Shown here: positions 15,360 through 18,081 of the stretch, piece by piece
How positions within the stretch are numbered: position 1 is the stretch's first letter
Layout: every line of letters begins with the position of its first letter
Assembly: GCA_963725035.1 (NCBI GenBank)
Contig: CAVRWX010000014.1
Span: 1-18,081, forward strand
Direction of reading: 5' to 3'
Length of the DNA stretch: 18,081 nucleotides
DNA from: JALZKA01 sp963725035
GTDB taxonomy: Bacteria > Actinomycetota > Thermoleophilia > Solirubrobacterales > 70-9
Notes under the pieces: model-generated
What the model was told of the DNA's origin: nothing
Seen by the model: only the letters and a program-made list of their open reading frames with translations
Database searches by the model: none
Translations under genes and position numbers: made by a program

Positions 15360-16403
15360 CTAGCCCTCTGGCTCCGCTTGAAGCTCCACCAAGGCTCCGT
15401 CGTTGTAGGCGGTCGCCCAGACTGAATCGCCAACTTCGATCACGTCGCCGCCGCTCGGCAGCTTCGGCGCCTCAATCGTCTCGGAGATCTCCTCATTCTC
15501 AGGGTCGATCCGAATCAGGAAATGCGCGTCCGCTTCGCGAACCCAAACGCTCGAATCGCCGGCGAAGATCGACCCTTCGAGCCCCGGATACGCCTCGTAG
15601 ACGTTCACGACCTCGAGCGATCCGGGATCGATTTGAGCCACCCCCGACCCGAACCCCACCCAGACGTCTTCTGCCGCCGCGATACGTCGCGGCCCGTCCA
15701 GTTCGAGTTCAGCAACGACCTCACCCGCGCTGACATCGACCTGGAGAACCTTGTCCGCGTTGTAGCAGGTGACCCAGATCGACCCGTTCGTTGCGGCAAG
15801 CTCGTTACACGCTTCCGGCAGCGAGACCTGGGCCTTCTCGGCACCGGTCTTTTCATCGAGTGCGGTCAGCTCCTGTCCACCCTTGGTCAGGATCCAGATC
15901 GCCCCGTCGAGGCTTGCGAGGCTCGCTTGCTCGAGCAGCTTGTCGATCTTGATCTCGGCGGCAACTTCGTCGCCCGCCGGATCGATGCGCACGAGCGTTC
16001 CCTCTCGCGGACACGTCCACACACCGCTCGGAGTAATTCCCATGCCCTGACAGACGGGCTGCTTGAACGGGACGGTCGCGATGTCGGCAAGCACCTTCCC
16101 GCTGCTCGGATCGACACGTGTGACCTCGCCATCGTCTCGCTGGACCCAGAGCGATCCGAAGTCGTAGGCGAGCCGGTCGGGTCCACCCTGGATCTCGAGC
16201 TCGTGAACCATCCGGCCCTCGATGGGCACGCTCGCCACGCCCTCGACGGAGATCGGTTCGGGAAGGCTCGTTCCCTCCGCTTGCGGCTCTGATCCATCGG
16301 GCTGCTCCGTCGATGGATCTGCTTCGTCACCACCTCCGCAACCCGTCAGAAGCAAAGCCGCAACGGCGACCGTTGAAAGGACGGTCTTGACCCCCGAGGT
16401 CAT
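15360..16403 (-). CDS. Lipoprotein with YVTN/Vgb-like beta-propeller
   Basis: 347-aa exported lipoprotein. The lipobox LTGC (19-22) puts the lipidated Cys at 22, followed by a Gly/Asp/Ser/Glu-rich linker to about residue 50. The rest is a series of blades of about 40 residues: a tryptophan strand (SLWVQRDDG, GVWTCPREG, AIWILTKGG, SIWVTCYNA, DVWVGFGSG, SVWVREADA, SVWATAYND) followed by a V.RIDP.SG-type strand. Seven such strands suggest a seven-bladed propeller resembling virginiamycin B lyase and YVTN proteins. The lyase catalytic residues cannot be checked by eye, so enzyme activity is not claimed; binding or scaffolding outside the membrane is more likely. It is the last gene of a three-gene exported-protein operon, 9 nt after the previous stop. 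Confidence 0.88.
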   Translation of the reverse strand: MTSGVKTVLSTVAVAALLLTGCGGGDEADPSTEQPDGSEPQAEGTSLPEPISVEGVASVPIEGRMVHELEIQGGPDRLAYDFGSLWVQRDDGEVTRVDPSSGKVLADIATVPFKQPVCQGMGITPSGVWTCPREGTLVRIDPAGDEVAAEIKIDKLLEQASLASLDGAIWILTKGGQELTALDEKTGAEKAQVSLPEACNELAATNGSIWVTCYNADKVLQVDVSAGEVVAELELDGPRRIAAAEDVWVGFGSGVAQIDPGSLEVVNVYEAYPGLEGSIFAGDSSVWVREADAHFLIRIDPENEEISETIEAPKLPSGGDVIEVGDSVWATAYNDGALVELQAEPEG

Positions 16404-16412
16404 GGAAAAACC

Positions 16413-16952
16413 CTAACCGGCGCGATCGAAGTCCGCCGTCATGTAGAGCGCCCGCTGAAACACCTCGTCCGGGACCCCCTTGTAGGGCGGAGCGTTGCCC
16501 TCGAGCCAGGTGAGCTCGAGGACGTCTTCTTCCACTGACCAGTGGTAGGTGTTCGACGTGCCTGCCCCGTGGGTCACCACGACCGTGTCCCCTGTCACCT
16601 CGTACTGGGCGTCGAAGTCGATCTTCGTGCGCGGCCCGCCTTGCACCTGCCCCAAGAGGTCCCAGTCATCCCCGACGTCGAGCGTCAGCACGGTTGGATC
16701 ATCGGAGACCGGCGCGTTCTTCGCGAACGCGGCCGTGTGCTGTTCGAGCCCGGCTTCGCTCAGCGTGCCCTCCATGTCGGCCAGGGTGATCGGTTCCGTG
16801 CGCCACGTCCCCTCCAGCTCACTGGCGTCGGCCGAGGCCGGCGTGGTGGTCGCCGGAGCGGTATCAGTGTCGTCGTCATCACCGCATCCGACCGCCAGCA
16901 CTGCGAGACACAGCGCGCCCGCGACCGCGAGACGAAGATTGCCGAGGCTCAC
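16413..16952 (-). CDS. Small lipoprotein of unknown function
   Basis: 179 aa. A signal peptide with lipobox AVGC (20-23) sets Cys23 as the lipidation site, followed by an acidic and Thr/Ala-rich linker (DDDDTDTAPATTTPASADASE). The mature domain starts LEGTWRTEPITLADMEGTL and continues in beta strands (DPTVLTLDVGDDWDLL, IDFDAQYEVTGDTVVVTH, NTYHWSVEEDVLELTWL). This layout resembles small lipocalin-like ligand-binding domains; I do not recognise the family. The GTG start is fixed by a GTGA overlap with the upstream propeller stop and a GGGGG ribosome site about 8 nt before it. Longer in-frame readings upstream run through the propeller gene and are not believed. Confidence 0.82.
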   Translation of the reverse strand: MSLGNLRLAVAGALCLAVLAVGCGDDDDTDTAPATTTPASADASELEGTWRTEPITLADMEGTLSEAGLEQHTAAFAKNAPVSDDPTVLTLDVGDDWDLLGQVQGGPRTKIDFDAQYEVTGDTVVVTHGAGTSNTYHWSVEEDVLELTWLEGNAPPYKGVPDEVFQRALYMTADFDRAG

Positions 16953-17944
16953 GACGCCGGCCCCCAGCTCGGCCAGTTCTCGAGGGTTCCCGGCGTGTCG
17001 ATGACGTGGACGATGTTCGAACCGTCGGCGTTCGACGTGCAGATGTCCTCGTTGTAGTCCTCCGGCTCCTCGGACAGGCTTCCCCAGTTCTCGCACATGA
17101 AGACGAGCTTCGTGCCGTCCGGGGAGAACCACGGCTTGTGCGCGCCGAAGCCGTCGCTCTCCGGCACGATCTTGTGCCGGTCGCTCCCGTCGGCGCGCAT
17201 CGCCTTGATGGTTCCGTTCGGCGCCGTGTTGAAGACGATCCACTCGCTGTCCGGCGACCAGGTCGGGTGTTCGTCGATCCCGCCCCACGAGGTGAGCTGC
17301 CGAACCCGGTGCCTCCCCTCGGTGCTGACCACGAACACGGCTTGCGTGTAGTCCTCATCAGTGATTCGCAGGCGGTTGAACGCGATCCAATTCCCGTCCG
17401 GCGAGTACTTGGGCTCAACATCGAAGCCCCGCGAGGCCATCGGCAGCGGTCGCGCATTGGTGCCGTCGGCGTCCATGACTCGCAACCGCGTGCTGAAGCC
17501 GGGCTCGTTTGGGTCCTTGCGAGAGTGGTCGAAGACGATGCGCTCCCCGCTTGGCGACCACGAGGGCAGCTCATGGATGGCGCGGCCGTCGGTGATCACA
17601 TCCACGTCGGTGCCGTCTGCGTTCATGGTCGCGATGTGCACGGCGCCGTTCGGCCGGTAGAACTCGAACGCGATCCGCTCTCCGTCCGCTCGCCAGTCCG
17701 TGAAGAACCCGGGCCGGCCGTTGATCTCCGTGACATCAGCGCCGTTGGGCTGCACCGAGAACAGCGGTTGCCCAAAACCCGTTTCCGGATCTATCTCGCG
17801 GAACAGGATCGGGCCGTTGTCGCCGGGAAAGGTCGCGCCGGCAGGCGCGGGGAAGAATCCAGCGACGATCATTGTCGTCGTCAGGGCAATCCAGGCCGGC
17901 ATACGTCTCGTCCAACGAATCGCCGCCCGCGTCTCGGTAGTCAT
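16949..17944 (-). CDS. Secreted PD40/TolB-like beta-propeller protein
   Basis: 331-aa exported protein. The N-terminus has Arg residues, a hydrophobic core (AWIALTTTMIVAGFF) and cleavage after AGA (about residue 37). The mature part holds five clear PD40-type repeats with W/YSPDG..IAF cores (DWRADGERIAFEF, SWSPSGERIVFDH, KYSPDGNWIAFNR, TWSPDSEWIVFNT, WFSPDGTKLVFMC) and a last partial one (NWPSWGPAS). They alternate with M.ADGS-type strands. This is the TolB/WD40-like six-bladed propeller fold, usually for protein or ligand binding in the envelope. The ATG at 17944 is chosen because GGGG lies 7 nt before it and the signal peptide then has normal length. An in-frame ATG at 18022 would add a 26-residue charged lead. 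Its stop overlaps the next start (GTGA). Confidence 0.88.
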   Translation of the reverse strand: MTTETRAAIRWTRRMPAWIALTTTMIVAGFFPAPAGATFPGDNGPILFREIDPETGFGQPLFSVQPNGADVTEINGRPGFFTDWRADGERIAFEFYRPNGAVHIATMNADGTDVDVITDGRAIHELPSWSPSGERIVFDHSRKDPNEPGFSTRLRVMDADGTNARPLPMASRGFDVEPKYSPDGNWIAFNRLRITDEDYTQAVFVVSTEGRHRVRQLTSWGGIDEHPTWSPDSEWIVFNTAPNGTIKAMRADGSDRHKIVPESDGFGAHKPWFSPDGTKLVFMCENWGSLSEEPEDYNEDICTSNADGSNIVHVIDTPGTLENWPSWGPAS

Positions 17945-17973
17945 GCTCGTACCCCGTTGCGTTTCATGCTCAT
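17941..17973 (-). other. Possible 10-residue upstream ORF (leader peptide) of the propeller operon
   Basis: A short frame encodes MSMKRNGVRA and ends with TGA overlapping the ATG of the propeller gene (ATGA). GGAGAGGGGT lies just before its first ATG. Translation of it would couple directly into the main gene. It is a by-product of the duplicated start segment described separately, so it may have no function of its own. Confidence 0.3.
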
Positions 17974-17978
17974 ACCCC
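17941..17978 (-). repeat. 15-bp direct repeat of a ribosome-site/start-codon segment
   Basis: GGGGTATGAGCATGA (17964-17978) and GGGGTACGAGCATGA (17941-17955) differ at one base and are 23 nt apart on the minus strand. Each carries a G-rich ribosome site and an ATG; the downstream copy serves the propeller gene. This looks like a small local duplication. Confidence 0.7.
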
Positions 17979-18002
17979 TCTCCACCCCTTCTCGCATCGC
18001 TG

Positions 18003-18008
18003 AGTCTA
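18003..18008 (-). promoter_or_regulatory. Candidate -10 box TAGACT for the exported-protein operon
   Basis: TAGACT on the minus strand fits TANNNT and would start transcription near 17996, about 20-30 nt before the small upstream ORF. No clear -35 is seen. The remaining 73 bases to the window edge show no gene start I can support. Confidence 0.3.
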
Positions 18009-18081
18009 TGCCGTTGTGACATTGCGCACAGAGCCCCGGAACACGAGGCTCGGTCTCCCTGACGCGCCGCCCTGGGTACGT

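Overview
The window is a GC-rich, densely packed bacterial chromosome segment. An actinobacterium is the best guess, plausibly from the Thermoleophilia/Solirubrobacterales side of the phylum. The grounds are codon usage, the many GTG and TTG starts, paired acyl-CoA dehydrogenases, actinobacterial-type lipid enzymes, a secreted protein with a CSLREA-like motif, and many genes whose start lies 7-9 nt after a TANNNT -10 box, as in actinobacterial leaderless transcripts. This placement is inference. Genes cover almost everything; no gap exceeds about 150 bases. I see no tRNA, rRNA, CRISPR array, transposase or phage gene.

Left part (1-4653). A DEAD-box RNA helicase (cut by the window edge) and an MDR-family quinone oxidoreductase lie on the minus strand. 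Divergent from them is a plus-strand run: a PfkB-family sugar kinase, citrate synthase with a TTG start, and two small unrecognised proteins. The last three overlap by 4 nt each, so they are probably translationally coupled.

Centre (4660-14975), all minus strand. Read in the direction of transcription: a two-domain, alcohol-forming fatty acyl-CoA reductase (FAR); a secreted protein of three Cys-paired repeats; a stand-alone SDR that is a paralogue of the FAR C-terminal domain; an alkyl-dihydroxyacetonephosphate synthase-like FAD enzyme (AGPS) broken by three frameshifts; a UbiA-family prenyltransferase resembling decaprenyl-phosphate phosphoribosyltransferase; two acyl-CoA dehydrogenase subunits of which only one keeps the catalytic Glu; and a secreted beta-helix protein.

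The most interesting reading is that FAR (fatty alcohol), AGPS (ether bond) and the SDR (possible alkyl-DHAP reductase) form an alkyl-ether lipid pathway parallel to the peroxisomal one of animals. In this sequence the ether-forming gene appears damaged, either by real mutation or by assembly error.

Right part (15032-18081). A small Cys-pair (zinc-ribbon-like) protein diverges from FAR. Then comes a compact minus-strand operon of three exported proteins: a PD40/TolB-like propeller, a small lipoprotein and a YVTN/Vgb-like propeller lipoprotein. The operon is preceded by a tiny upstream ORF that arises from a duplicated ribosome-binding-site/start segment.
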